From: Treponema sp.
GTDB lineage: Bacteria > Spirochaetota > Spirochaetia > Treponematales > Breznakiellaceae
DNA: 38,657 nt
Assembly (NCBI GenBank): GCA_031278715.1
Contig: JAITJW010000132.1
Location: 1-38,657 of the forward strand
Direction: 5' to 3'
The position numbers and the translations under genes were made by a program. This document shows, one piece after another, positions 27,580-35,587 of this stretch. Positions within the stretch are counted from its first letter, which is position 1; every line of letters begins with the position of its first letter. Under the pieces are notes generated by a model. It was not told where the DNA came from. It saw only the letters and a program-made list of their open reading frames with translations, and searched no databases.

Positions 27580-28914
27580 ATGGTCAATATCACGGTAATT
27601 GGAACCGGCTATGTGGGCCTTGTTTCCGGGGCCTGTTTGGCGGAATTTGGTAATCGCGTTGTCTGCGTGGACACCGATGCCGCAAAGATAATGACCCTAA
27701 AAAAAGGGAATATCCCCATCTTCGAACCGGGGTTGGAGGATGTGGTGGAACGGAACGTCCGCGCCGGACGGCTTTCCTTCAGCGCCTCCCTCCCCGATAC
27801 CATAAAGGGTGGCGGGGTAGTGTTCATTGCCGTCGGAACTCCCCCCGCGGATGATGGCAGTGCGGATTTGGGTTTTGTTGAACAGGCAGTTCGGCAGGTA
27901 GGATCCCTTATCGAAGATTACACGGTTTTTGTAGATAAAAGCACAGTCCCGGTGGGCACCGCCCAAAAGGTCCGCCGGTGGGTACAGGATGTCTTGGATA
28001 CGCGGGGCCTTACCGTTCCCTTCGATGTGGTCTCCAACCCCGAATTCCTGCGGGAGGGAAACGCAGTATACGACTTTACCCATCCTGACCGGGTGATCAT
28101 CGGAAGCAGCAGCGATAAGGCCCGTAGTATCATGAAAGATGTTTACCGCGCCCTCTACCTGAACGAAACCCCCTATATCGAGACCTCCTGTGAAACGGCA
28201 GAGATGATCAAGTACGCCTCCAACGCGTTCCTTTCGGTAAAAATTTCGTTTATCAACGAGATCGCCAACCTCTGCGAAAAAGTAGGCGCCAATGTTAAAG
28301 ATGTGTCCAGGGCTATGGGCCGGGACGGGCGCATCGGCCCTAAATTCCTCCATGCCGGACCCGGGTATGGCGGTTCCTGCTTTCCTAAAGACACCCGGGC
28401 CATCGCCGCCACAGGCCGGCAGTACGGCGCCCCCCTTTCGATCATCGAGACCGCAATTCAGGCCAATGAACGGCAAAAGGCCCGCATGGTCGATAAGATC
28501 GAGCAGGGGCTGGGGGGAACCGGAACCCTGGCAGGAAAAACCATTGCCGTCCTGGGCTTGGCCTTCAAGCAGAACACCAACGACATGCGGGAATCCCCGG
28601 CCATTGCCATTTGCGAGGGTCTTGTGGAACGGGGCGCCCGGCTTCGGGTCTGGGATCCCCAGGCAATGGAGGAGGCCGCCTGGCGGCTCAACGGTATCGC
28701 CGGGCAACTCTACTTTGCTACCGACGAATACGATACCTTAACGGGAAGCCATGCCCTGGTCCTGGTTACCGAATGGAACCAGTTCCGCAATCTTGATCTG
28801 GGCCGGATAAAGGAAACCCTGTTGGGGCCCTGCTTCTTTGATCTGCGGGATATTTACAAGCAGGAAGAGGTTGAAATGGCCGGATTGACCTATTTTGGGG
28901 TGGGCATTCCATGA
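27580..28914 (+). CDS. ugd: UDP-glucose 6-dehydrogenase
   Basis: Oxidises UDP-glucose to UDP-glucuronate with two NAD+. The 444-residue protein shows the GTGYVGLVSGACLAEFG nucleotide motif, KSTVPVGT, NPEFLREGNAVYDF and the catalytic Cys267 in YGGSCFPKDTRAI. The C-terminus (LTYFGVGIP) looks complete. AGGAG stands before the ATG at 27580. The stop overlaps the next ATG by four bases (ATGA). Supplies UDP-glucuronate for the surface polysaccharide made by this locus. Confidence 0.95.
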   Translation: MVNITVIGTGYVGLVSGACLAEFGNRVVCVDTDAAKIMTLKKGNIPIFEPGLEDVVERNVRAGRLSFSASLPDTIKGGGVVFIAVGTPPADDGSADLGFVEQAVRQVGSLIEDYTVFVDKSTVPVGTAQKVRRWVQDVLDTRGLTVPFDVVSNPEFLREGNAVYDFTHPDRVIIGSSSDKARSIMKDVYRALYLNETPYIETSCETAEMIKYASNAFLSVKISFINEIANLCEKVGANVKDVSRAMGRDGRIGPKFLHAGPGYGGSCFPKDTRAIAATGRQYGAPLSIIETAIQANERQKARMVDKIEQGLGGTGTLAGKTIAVLGLAFKQNTNDMRESPAIAICEGLVERGARLRVWDPQAMEEAAWRLNGIAGQLYFATDEYDTLTGSHALVLVTEWNQFRNLDLGRIKETLLGPCFFDLRDIYKQEEVEMAGLTYFGVGIP

Positions 28915-29465
28915 CCAGCGCCGCGGACCGCCCTGCCAGCCTCTACGCCGCCACCAAGCGGGCCAATGAGCTTATGGCCCACAGTTATGCCCACCTGTAT
29001 AACATTCCTTCTACCGGGCTGCGTTTTTTTACGGTCTACGGACCCTGGGGCAGGCCGGATATGGCCCCCTTTATCTTTACCAGGGCAATCCTGGAGGGCC
29101 GACCCATTGATGTTTTTAACCACGGGCAGACATGGCGGGACTTTACCTATATCGATGACATTGTGGAGGGCATTGTCCGGGTCATGGAGAAGCTTCCCAG
29201 CCAGGCCGATTCTTTGGTCCCTGCCCGGATTTACAACATCGGTAATGGCGCCCCGGTTCTTCTTCTCGATTTTATTCACACGCTGGAAGATGAACTGGGC
29301 CGTAACACCCGGATGAACATGCTGCCCCCCCAGGCCGGGGACGTTCCGGCCACCTGGGCGGACTGCGGGGCCCTGGAAGCCGCCACCGGCTATAAGCCGT
29401 GTACCGGTATTCGGGAGGGGATTCGGGCCCTTGTCGCCTGGTACCGGCCATTTTACGGGGTTTAG
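28911..29465 (+). pseudogene. C-terminal half of a UDP-glucuronate 4-epimerase-like protein
   Basis: 184 residues matching only the C-terminal part of NAD-dependent sugar-nucleotide epimerases of the UDP-glucuronate 4-epimerase group (usual length about 330-360). It keeps the catalytic SLYAATKRANELMAH (YxxxK at residues 11-15), TGLRFFTVYGPWGRPDMAPF, NHGQTWRDFTYIDDIVEGIVRVM and the terminal helix. The Rossmann GxxGxxG half and the catalytic Ser/Thr region are missing, so it cannot bind NAD as a normal epimerase. It starts with an ATG overlapping the ugd stop, so it is likely still translated. It is best explained as a 5'-deleted remnant joined to ugd; a role as a partner subunit is possible but unsupported. 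Confidence 0.8.
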
Positions 29466-29510
29466 CTTGTTTCAAACCCTTAAAGATTTCCTGGTAATGG
29501 AGCTATAAAC

Positions 29511-32075
29511 ATGAATTGTGAATTTACACGCATTATCGAAGATGCCCGCAAAAATCTTACTGCGGCGGAACGGAAACAGGCGGAACGTATCTACAACGAA
29601 AACTGTTGTACCCTCCTGTCCCAGTCGCCGCAGGAAGTGATATTCACCGTAAGTTCCCCTGGCGCGCCGGCGGAAGAAGACGATGTTGAGTGTTCGTTGA
29701 TCATCGAGGAAAACGGGAAAACAATAAAACCACGGATAAACGGTAAAGCGGGGACCTGGGACCGTTATACCTATGCCTGCCTTATGCGCTACGAAGAAGA
29801 CCTCAAGGGGCCGGCGCCTAAAAACGGGACCGACAAAAAGTACACACGAAAAGGCATGATGCGGCGGGTTCTGGAGGAACGGCGGGAAAAGGCGGAAAAA
29901 GCCAGTTACCGTATCAAATGGGCGGACAATATCTACGGCGATCATATTCTGACCAACGAAAAAGGGCTGAAATACACCGTATTTCTGAGGGATTTTGAGC
30001 ATGAAACCGGTTACAGCAACAGCGCGGATGCGGCCAATAACAAGCTGGGAACCACCAAACATATCATGTACGCCTTTGCTGCACTTAAAAAGGACAAGGG
30101 CCTCTACGACAAACTGGATAAGACCTTCCCCTTTATCGAGGTGTACTGCGATCCCCTGAACAATTATAACATAAGCTGGTATTACCCCGCGGGTCTGCCC
30201 CCCGCCGAACAGGAGCTTATCGCCAAATTTTTCAAGACTAAAACTTTTATCGAAAACAGCAAACTAAAACCGGTGTTAAAATTTATCGAACAGGCCGAAT
30301 CTTTTGATACCATCCGTATACGCCCCGAAGTACGGGAGAAAGTGGAGCGGTACTACGAAGACCTCATGCTGGAGGACCTGCGGGAAAAAGCGGCGCCGAA
30401 TTTTTCCCTTATTAAGGCGGAACTTTTTCCGTATCAGGCCGAGGGGATTACCTTTGCCCTGTTCCGCCGGGCTGCCATCATCGCCGATGAAATGGGACTG
30501 GGTAAAACCATCCAGGCCATCGGAACCGCGGTCTTAAAAAAACAGGTGTTTGGATTCACAAAGACCCTGGTAGTGTGCCCCGCAACCCTGAAAAGCCAAT
30601 GGAAAAAAGAAATAGAAAAATTCAGTAACGAAAAGGCCCTTATACTCTCAGGCCCCCCGGCAGAAAGAGAACAGCAGTATCTGTTACCGGACTATTTTTT
30701 CTTCATCGTCAATTACGAAACGGTACTTAGGGATAGCCAGGCCATCAACCAGGCCGATTTTGACGTTCTTATTCTGGACGAAGCCCAGAAAATCAAGAAC
30801 TACGAGACCAAGACCGCCTCCGCGGTGAAGCGCCTCAGGGCAAAGCATGCCCTGGTCATTACCGGTACCCCCATCGAGAACCGCCTCATCGACATTTACT
30901 CAATTATCAACGCCATCGATCCCCATTACCTGGGCCCCCTGTGGGAATTTTCTTATCAGCACTGCCTATTCGACCTCCAAAAGCCGAATAAAATTAACGG
31001 GTATTACGATTTGCAGGATCTTAATATCCGGCTTGCCGGCATCCTGATACGCCGTGAAAGACAGACAGTCTTAAGCCAGCTTCCCGATGTCCAGCAAAAG
31101 GACGTGCCATTGGACCTTTCTCCCCGTCAGCAGGAATACCACGCCAGCTATATGAAGGGCATCGGGCAGATCATCCGTAAAAAATACCTTACCCCCTACG
31201 ATCTGCGGAAACTCACCCAGCTCCTCGGCAGCGCCCGGATGGTCTGTGATTCAACGTACCTCATCGATGAGTCTACCAACGACTCGCCAAAACTCCTGGA
31301 GCTGGAAGATATTCTGCTGGAAAAACTAGACATAAAAAACAAGAACCGTAAGGTTATCGTTTTTTCCGAGTGGATCAAGATGCACCGGCTTATAGGGAAC
31401 ATGCTGCGGAAACGGGACGTTGGTTTTACCGAACTCAATGGCACCGTCCCGGTAAAACAGCGGGGCGCCCTGATCAAGTACTTTGAGCAAAACCAGGACT
31501 GCAAGGTGTTTCTTTCTACAGAAGCAGGGGGCGCCGGCCTGAACCTCCAGATGGCCGATACCCTTATCAACTTTGAACTGCCCTGGAACCCGGCGAAGAA
31601 AAACCAGCGCATTGGCCGCATTGACCGCCTGGGACAAAAAAGCCCCAAACTGCTAATCTACAACCTCATTTCCCGGAATTCGATTGAACAGCAAATCGCC
31701 GCCGGACTCCTGGTCAAACAGAGCCTTTTTGAAGGGGTCCTTTCGGAGAATAGCGACATCAACTACGTGGATTTTTCCACCAAAGGACGCTCCCAGTTCA
31801 TCCGCCAGCTTGAGGCCCTTATCCAAAGCCAGGAAGATGCAGACCGGAAGGCCGCACTTGCCCCGGAACCACCCGCCGCCAAAACCCAGACCGCCCAAGA
31901 CGCCCAGGCAGAGCAGCTTGAACAGGTCCTTACCAGCGGCATGTCCTTCCTCTCCGGCCTGTTCAAAATGACCACCGGCGCCGATCTTGATCTCCACAAT
32001 CAGAAACTTGAAGTTGACCGGCAAACCGGCGAAGTCCGCCTTACCTTCAAAATAGGGCAGCAAAGCCGGGATTAG
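29511..32075 (+). CDS. SNF2-family helicase/ATPase
   Basis: An 854-residue SF2 DNA translocase. Walker A is DEMGLGKT (residues 326-333), motif II is DEAQ (423-426), motif III is TGTPIENRL, and the C-terminal lobe has STEAGGAGLNLQ and motif VI QRIGRIDRLGQ (699-709). The first 300 residues have no firm match. An early stretch (VIFTVSS...CSLIIEENGK...YACLM, residues 45-92) has the shape of a SWIM domain but lacks the Cys/His zinc ligands. A C-terminal 60-residue tail is Ala/Gln-rich. GGAG lies nine bases before the ATG. Such proteins remodel nucleoprotein, act in transcription recycling or work in phage defence; the context does not decide. It opens the accessory island after the broken epimerase. 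Confidence 0.88.
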   Translation: MNCEFTRIIEDARKNLTAAERKQAERIYNENCCTLLSQSPQEVIFTVSSPGAPAEEDDVECSLIIEENGKTIKPRINGKAGTWDRYTYACLMRYEEDLKGPAPKNGTDKKYTRKGMMRRVLEERREKAEKASYRIKWADNIYGDHILTNEKGLKYTVFLRDFEHETGYSNSADAANNKLGTTKHIMYAFAALKKDKGLYDKLDKTFPFIEVYCDPLNNYNISWYYPAGLPPAEQELIAKFFKTKTFIENSKLKPVLKFIEQAESFDTIRIRPEVREKVERYYEDLMLEDLREKAAPNFSLIKAELFPYQAEGITFALFRRAAIIADEMGLGKTIQAIGTAVLKKQVFGFTKTLVVCPATLKSQWKKEIEKFSNEKALILSGPPAEREQQYLLPDYFFFIVNYETVLRDSQAINQADFDVLILDEAQKIKNYETKTASAVKRLRAKHALVITGTPIENRLIDIYSIINAIDPHYLGPLWEFSYQHCLFDLQKPNKINGYYDLQDLNIRLAGILIRRERQTVLSQLPDVQQKDVPLDLSPRQQEYHASYMKGIGQIIRKKYLTPYDLRKLTQLLGSARMVCDSTYLIDESTNDSPKLLELEDILLEKLDIKNKNRKVIVFSEWIKMHRLIGNMLRKRDVGFTELNGTVPVKQRGALIKYFEQNQDCKVFLSTEAGGAGLNLQMADTLINFELPWNPAKKNQRIGRIDRLGQKSPKLLIYNLISRNSIEQQIAAGLLVKQSLFEGVLSENSDINYVDFSTKGRSQFIRQLEALIQSQEDADRKAALAPEPPAAKTQTAQDAQAEQLEQVLTSGMSFLSGLFKMTTGADLDLHNQKLEVDRQTGEVRLTFKIGQQSRD

Positions 32076-32180
32076 AGCGAGGGGGGGCCACGTACCGTCC
32101 ATTTTCTCCGTAGCCCCGCCTCCGGCCTGGCCCCCCCTCCGCTCCGGCCTCCTCCCCGGCCAGCCGGGTCCGGTGGCCTG

Positions 32181-32193
32181 CGCTACCCCCCAA
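32181..32193. repeat. CGCTACCCCCCAA motif, copy 1
   Basis: Identical to 37262-37274. In both places it follows a CTCCGGCC...GCTCCG GC-rich tract by 33-40 bases and lies downstream of a complete gene. Confidence 0.6.
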
Positions 32194-32220
32194 GCCATTG
32201 GGATCAGTCACAGCGCCACC

Positions 32221-32283
32221 TACCACCAAAAAAAGTTGTTCAAATTTTGAACAACTTTTCCCAGTTTTATTGCATTGGTGGTA
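32221..32283. repeat. Nested inverted repeat
   Basis: Inner arms AAAAGTTGTTCAAA (32231-32244) and TTTGAACAACTTTT (32246-32259) form a 14-bp near-perfect palindrome around one base. Outer arms TACCACCAA (32221-32229) and TTGGTGGTA (32275-32283) are also exact reverse complements. The inner part could be an operator or a bidirectional terminator; the outer arms allow a larger cruciform. Confidence 0.75.
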
Positions 32284-32303
32284 TAAATATGCTACTCTTT
32301 GCC

Positions 32304-32327
32304 CTAAAGCGCTGTGTAGCGCTTTAG
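32304..32327. repeat. Perfect 10-bp inverted repeat
   Basis: CTAAAGCGCT (32304-32313) and AGCGCTTTAG (32318-32327) flank a GTGT loop. It lies 20 bases after the nested repeat. No T-run follows. Confidence 0.7.
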
Positions 32328-32356
32328 ACAGCGGTCCGGGGCCCCCTCCGGAACGC

Positions 32357-32385
32357 GGCCCGGCAAGCCAGTTTCGGCGGCAGCC
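32357..32385. repeat. Dispersed intergenic repeat, copy 2
   Basis: Matches 23855-23883 at 26 of 29 positions, same orientation. See copy 1. Confidence 0.7.
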
Positions 32386-32519
32386 AGGTTGTATAGCCAG
32401 CCCCCTCAGCGCACCCGTCCGGTAAGGCCCTGCCTTTGCCGGTGTGTTTTGCGCTTACCCATGAATAAAATATTGCCTACTATGTCATTTTTCAAAGACT
32501 CCAAGCCGTTGGCCCTGCC

Positions 32520-32651
32520 ATGAACCGAAGACTACCCATTGGCCTACAAGATATTGAAGAACTGGCGCAAAAAGCAGAGTTCCGTAAACAATGGCATAGA
32601 CCGCTTTTTAAACGATACCATGCGCATAATAAATTTAATGCCCAAATTTGA
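32520..32651 (+). pseudogene. 5' relic of a DUF1703 AAA-ATPase-like gene
   Basis: The frame opening at ATG 32520 reads MNRRLPIGLQDIEEL, nearly the same as the start of the intact DUF1703 gene at 35588 (MNRRLPIGIQDFAKI). The DNA matches closely for the first 35 bases, beginning with the identical ATGAACCGAAGACT. After about 12 codons the similarity ends, and the frame stops after 43 codons with no Walker motif. This is the remains of a second family copy, cut by deletion or recombination. Confidence 0.7.
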
Positions 32652-32745
32652 CAGTAAACCGGCGGATAAGGTACAAAGCGGCCATATAAATACAGCCGCC
32701 GCAGTCATCAGGCAGTTGGCGGCAGCGGGTGGCGCCGGCTTGTGA
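32539..32745 (+). CDS. Small hypothetical protein, doubtful
   Basis: A 68-codon frame beginning with TTG that overlaps the DUF1703 relic in another frame and ends in GTGA, four bases into a possible GTG start of the OLD-like gene. The protein is basic at its N-terminus and ends in an Ala/Gly-rich helix. No family is recognised and no ribosome binding site is visible. The overlap is what translational coupling would look like, but the frame may be a by-product of the rearranged relic. Confidence 0.25.
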   Translation: MAYKILKNWRKKQSSVNNGIDRFLNDTMRIINLMPKFDSKPADKVQSGHINTAAAVIRQLAAAGGAGL

Positions 32746-32753
32746 ACCTTATT

Positions 32754-34286
32754 ATGACCATCCATGAAATAAAGGGAATTACACACGGAATCATCGAACT
32801 TCCTGTCGAGAATGGGGTTTATGCCATTATCGGAAATAACGGAACCGGCAAAAGCACCATCATGGCCTGTCTGTCACAGTTGATATCCGATGCTAATCTT
32901 GGCTGGATGTTAAAAGAAAAGGATTATAGCAAAGATTCGTATGTAGAGTTTTTTTACGATGGTAAAAAAAACCGCTGGACCCAATCTTCCGGTCACTGGC
33001 ATTTATCAAGCGAAACTGCACCGGTCAATTATTTAACCCAAGCGCCAGCATCACATCTGTCCCGGTCAATTCACTTTAATGGGTTTTATGAGGGCAGCTT
33101 GTTTTATGGCTCACGGTTTAACGACTCAAGAAAGGTGGATCAGTTATTGGCCGATGGATCGATACAGGCTTCCGATATTGCGGACGCCGATTCTTTTATT
33201 GTTGAACACATGGGTAATATCCTGCATAACAAAGGCGACTATTACACCGACATAAAAAAAATACGGAATAAAAACATCGCGGAAAACTTACACCTTAAAA
33301 ACACGCCATATTTTCAAAAAACATCCTATTCGCTAATCAGCCAGTACCGAATGAGTTCCGGGGAATGTCTGCTCATTTCTTTGCTGCATTTTATATATAA
33401 CGCCATTGTAAGAAAATCGTTGCCAAGAAACGAGCCAATACTTCTGTTAATTGACGAAATAGAGCTGGCCCTTCACCCAATCGCCATAACCAATCTTTTT
33501 ACAATGCTACGAAACCTGACGGCAGAATACGAAAATTTAACCGTTGTACTGACATCACATTCACCAGAAGTTATTAGAAGAATAGACCCCGTCAATATGT
33601 ATAAGCTTGAACGTGTTACGGGTTATGATAACAATTTTAATATTGTAAATCCTTGTTATCCAAGTTACGCGATACGCGATGTATACGTTAATGACGGCCC
33701 CGATTTTTTGTTGCTGGTAGAGGACCTGCTGGCAAAGATCATTGTAAAAAAAGCCATAGACAGGCTGAATCTCGATTCAAGCCGTCTTGTCAGTGTAATA
33801 CCCGTTGGCGGCTGGCAAAACGTTCTGAATTTTCAGATGGAACTGTTATCAAATAACGTTTTGGGAGTAGGGAAAAAGGTATTCAGCATATTGGATGGAG
33901 ATATTCAGGGAAGCATACCAAATCAGTTTAGGACAGTAAAAAAACTATTCCTCCCCATAAACAGCGTGGAAAAATACCTGGCAAATGTTTTGTTGCAAAG
34001 GCCGGATCTGGCCCTAAAGAAAGAGATAAACGATAAATTTTTTCAAATAGAGTCCCTGGAAAACCTTGTTGATGAATACCGGAAGAACGAAGATAAAAAC
34101 AAGAAAGCCCTGGATGATAAATACCGGGACGATTCTGATGGTAAACGTCTTTATAATTTTCTTTTACGGAATTTAAAGTCGCACCAAATCAGCGAAGAAG
34201 TTTTTGTCGCGGGACTTTATGAAATCATTATCAAACATGTCGATTTTTCCACCTTTTACGATAATCTCCAAAAAGAGGTATCGTAG
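32754..34286 (+). CDS. OLD-like ATPase with TOPRIM nuclease domain
   Basis: A 510-residue protein. The N-terminal ABC/SMC-type ATPase has Walker A GNNGTGKST (27-35), a signature-like MSSGE (to Glu204), Walker B LLIDEIELALHP (Asp234-Glu235) and an H-loop TSHSPE (His269). The C-terminal part carries TOPRIM-type acids: Glu323 in LLVEDLLAK and the DGD pair Asp381/Asp383 in SILDGDI. This is the OLD-family arrangement, whose members (P2 OLD, Gabija GajA) are ATP-regulated DNA nucleases in phage exclusion. ATG 32754 gives the family-like opening MTIHEIKG; GTG 32742 is an alternative. Neither has a Shine-Dalgarno. The gene is visibly more A/T-rich than the rhamnose genes, suggesting transfer. It is followed by the AlbA_2 gene after 36 bases. 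Nuclease activity is inferred. Confidence 0.82.
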   Translation: MTIHEIKGITHGIIELPVENGVYAIIGNNGTGKSTIMACLSQLISDANLGWMLKEKDYSKDSYVEFFYDGKKNRWTQSSGHWHLSSETAPVNYLTQAPASHLSRSIHFNGFYEGSLFYGSRFNDSRKVDQLLADGSIQASDIADADSFIVEHMGNILHNKGDYYTDIKKIRNKNIAENLHLKNTPYFQKTSYSLISQYRMSSGECLLISLLHFIYNAIVRKSLPRNEPILLLIDEIELALHPIAITNLFTMLRNLTAEYENLTVVLTSHSPEVIRRIDPVNMYKLERVTGYDNNFNIVNPCYPSYAIRDVYVNDGPDFLLLVEDLLAKIIVKKAIDRLNLDSSRLVSVIPVGGWQNVLNFQMELLSNNVLGVGKKVFSILDGDIQGSIPNQFRTVKKLFLPINSVEKYLANVLLQRPDLALKKEINDKFFQIESLENLVDEYRKNEDKNKKALDDKYRDDSDGKRLYNFLLRNLKSHQISEEVFVAGLYEIIIKHVDFSTFYDNLQKEVS

Positions 34287-34322
34287 GGGAAAATACCCCC
34301 GGCGCCGTTATACAAACAGTTC

Positions 34323-35570
34323 ATGTATGATTCAGCTTTAATCGATCAATTAAAAAAGCAAATTCTGCTTGGCGAGGACTCAACCTTTGAAGCCAAAGAG
34401 CTGAACATCAGCGGAAATGTTGTATCCTCTCCCCACAGGAATTCGATGGCCGATGAGCTGGCGGCAATGGCAAATACAAGCGGTGGAGTTGTTGTATTGG
34501 GCGTACATGATAAAACCCATGAAATAAGCGGTTTACCCCTGGATAAACTGGATATTATTGAAACATGGCTGCGCAACATCAGTAATGATCTGATTGATCC
34601 GCCCTTAACATGCACTATTCAAAAGCTGTTTGTTCAAACCGCCAATGGAAATGAAAAACCCATCATAAAAACAGCTGTTCCCAGAAGTATTTTTGTCCAC
34701 AAGAGTCCGGGGGGATACTTCCAGAGAATAGGAAGCTCCAAACGTGAAATACAGAGTGAGATTCTGGCAAGGTTGTTTCAGCAGCGTTCGCAAAGCCGGA
34801 TCATCCGTTTTGATGAGCAGACAGCGGGAGACGCGGATTTAAGCGCCCTGAATAAAAATCTGTGGGAACGTTTTAGAACACCCCTTTCTCCCATAGACGA
34901 CCTTGAGTTTTTGATCAAGCTTAAGCTTGTTTCTTATGACGATGAGGGGGCTGTGCGCCCGACTGTCAGCGGCTTGCTCATGGCCTGTGAAAAACCCGAT
35001 GATTTTATTCCGAACGCATATATACAGGCGGTGTGTTACAACGGCGAACACCAAAATGCGGAACAGTTGGATGCCCAGGATATTACCGGCCCCCTGGATC
35101 TGCAAATAAAAAACGCCTGTAAATTTGTCCGGAGTAATATGAAAACCTTTGCAATAAAAGACCCCGGCAGAATCGAAACCCCCCAGTATTCCATGAACGC
35201 GGTTTTTGAGGCCCTGGTAAACGCCGTAGCCCACCGGGATTATTCGATATACGGTTCAAAAATACGTTTGCATATTTTTTCTGACCGCCTGGAGCTGTAT
35301 TCACCGGGAACAATCCCCAACACTATGACAATCGAAAGCCTGCCCCTGCGCCAGTCTTCGCGCAATGAACTTTTGACCTCCCTTCTGGCCCGCTGCAGAA
35401 TGAACGTTGACGCCGAGGGAAGCAGGCGGGTATATATCATGGATAAACGCGGCGAGGGCGTCCCCATCATTCTCATTGAGAGTGAAAAACTTTCCGGGAT
35501 AAGGCCCGAATACCTCCTTATTGACGATACCGAATTGCGATTGACCATCTTTGCGGCCAGCTTGCCTTGA
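34323..35570 (+). CDS. AlbA_2 (Schlafen-type) / HATPase_c_4 protein
   Basis: A 415-residue protein with an N-terminal AlbA_2/Schlafen-type domain (about residues 10-130): the acidic ExK pair Glu23-Lys25 in FEAKEL and the conserved AMANTSGGVVVLGVHD stretch (48-63). The C-terminal half is a GHKL-like ATP-binding domain: EALVNAVAHRDY (296-307) with the N-box Glu296 and Asn300, then an ELYSPG loop. Proteins of this layout are annotated as ATP-binding or putative transcriptional regulators and recur in defence islands; Schlafen-type domains can cleave RNA. The start at ATG 34323 has no Shine-Dalgarno. It lies 36 bases after the OLD-like gene and 17 before the DUF1703 start, so the three probably form one transcript. 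Confidence 0.85.
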   Translation: MYDSALIDQLKKQILLGEDSTFEAKELNISGNVVSSPHRNSMADELAAMANTSGGVVVLGVHDKTHEISGLPLDKLDIIETWLRNISNDLIDPPLTCTIQKLFVQTANGNEKPIIKTAVPRSIFVHKSPGGYFQRIGSSKREIQSEILARLFQQRSQSRIIRFDEQTAGDADLSALNKNLWERFRTPLSPIDDLEFLIKLKLVSYDDEGAVRPTVSGLLMACEKPDDFIPNAYIQAVCYNGEHQNAEQLDAQDITGPLDLQIKNACKFVRSNMKTFAIKDPGRIETPQYSMNAVFEALVNAVAHRDYSIYGSKIRLHIFSDRLELYSPGTIPNTMTIESLPLRQSSRNELLTSLLARCRMNVDAEGSRRVYIMDKRGEGVPIILIESEKLSGIRPEYLLIDDTELRLTIFAASLP

Positions 35571-35587
35571 GCGATATTGTTGTTAAC

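Larger units (their letters stand above)
32076..32519. other. Intergenic repeat-rich region
   Basis: 444 bases without a convincing gene. In order it holds a GC-rich C-run tract (32099-32193) shared in part with 37190-37274, a nested inverted repeat (32221-32283), a 10-bp hairpin (32304-32327), the second copy of the 29-base dispersed repeat (32357-32385) and an AT-richer stretch leading to the DUF1703 relic. Confidence 0.7.

Noticed and set aside
27697-28707. A 336-codon open frame antisense to ugd
   Set aside because: The plus strand encodes a complete UDP-glucose dehydrogenase with its catalytic cysteine; the antisense product has no recognisable motif.
34287-34322. GGGG-AAAATA-CCCC between the OLD-like and AlbA_2 genes, considered as a terminator
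   Set aside because: The stem is four bases with no T-run. It does not argue against cotranscription.
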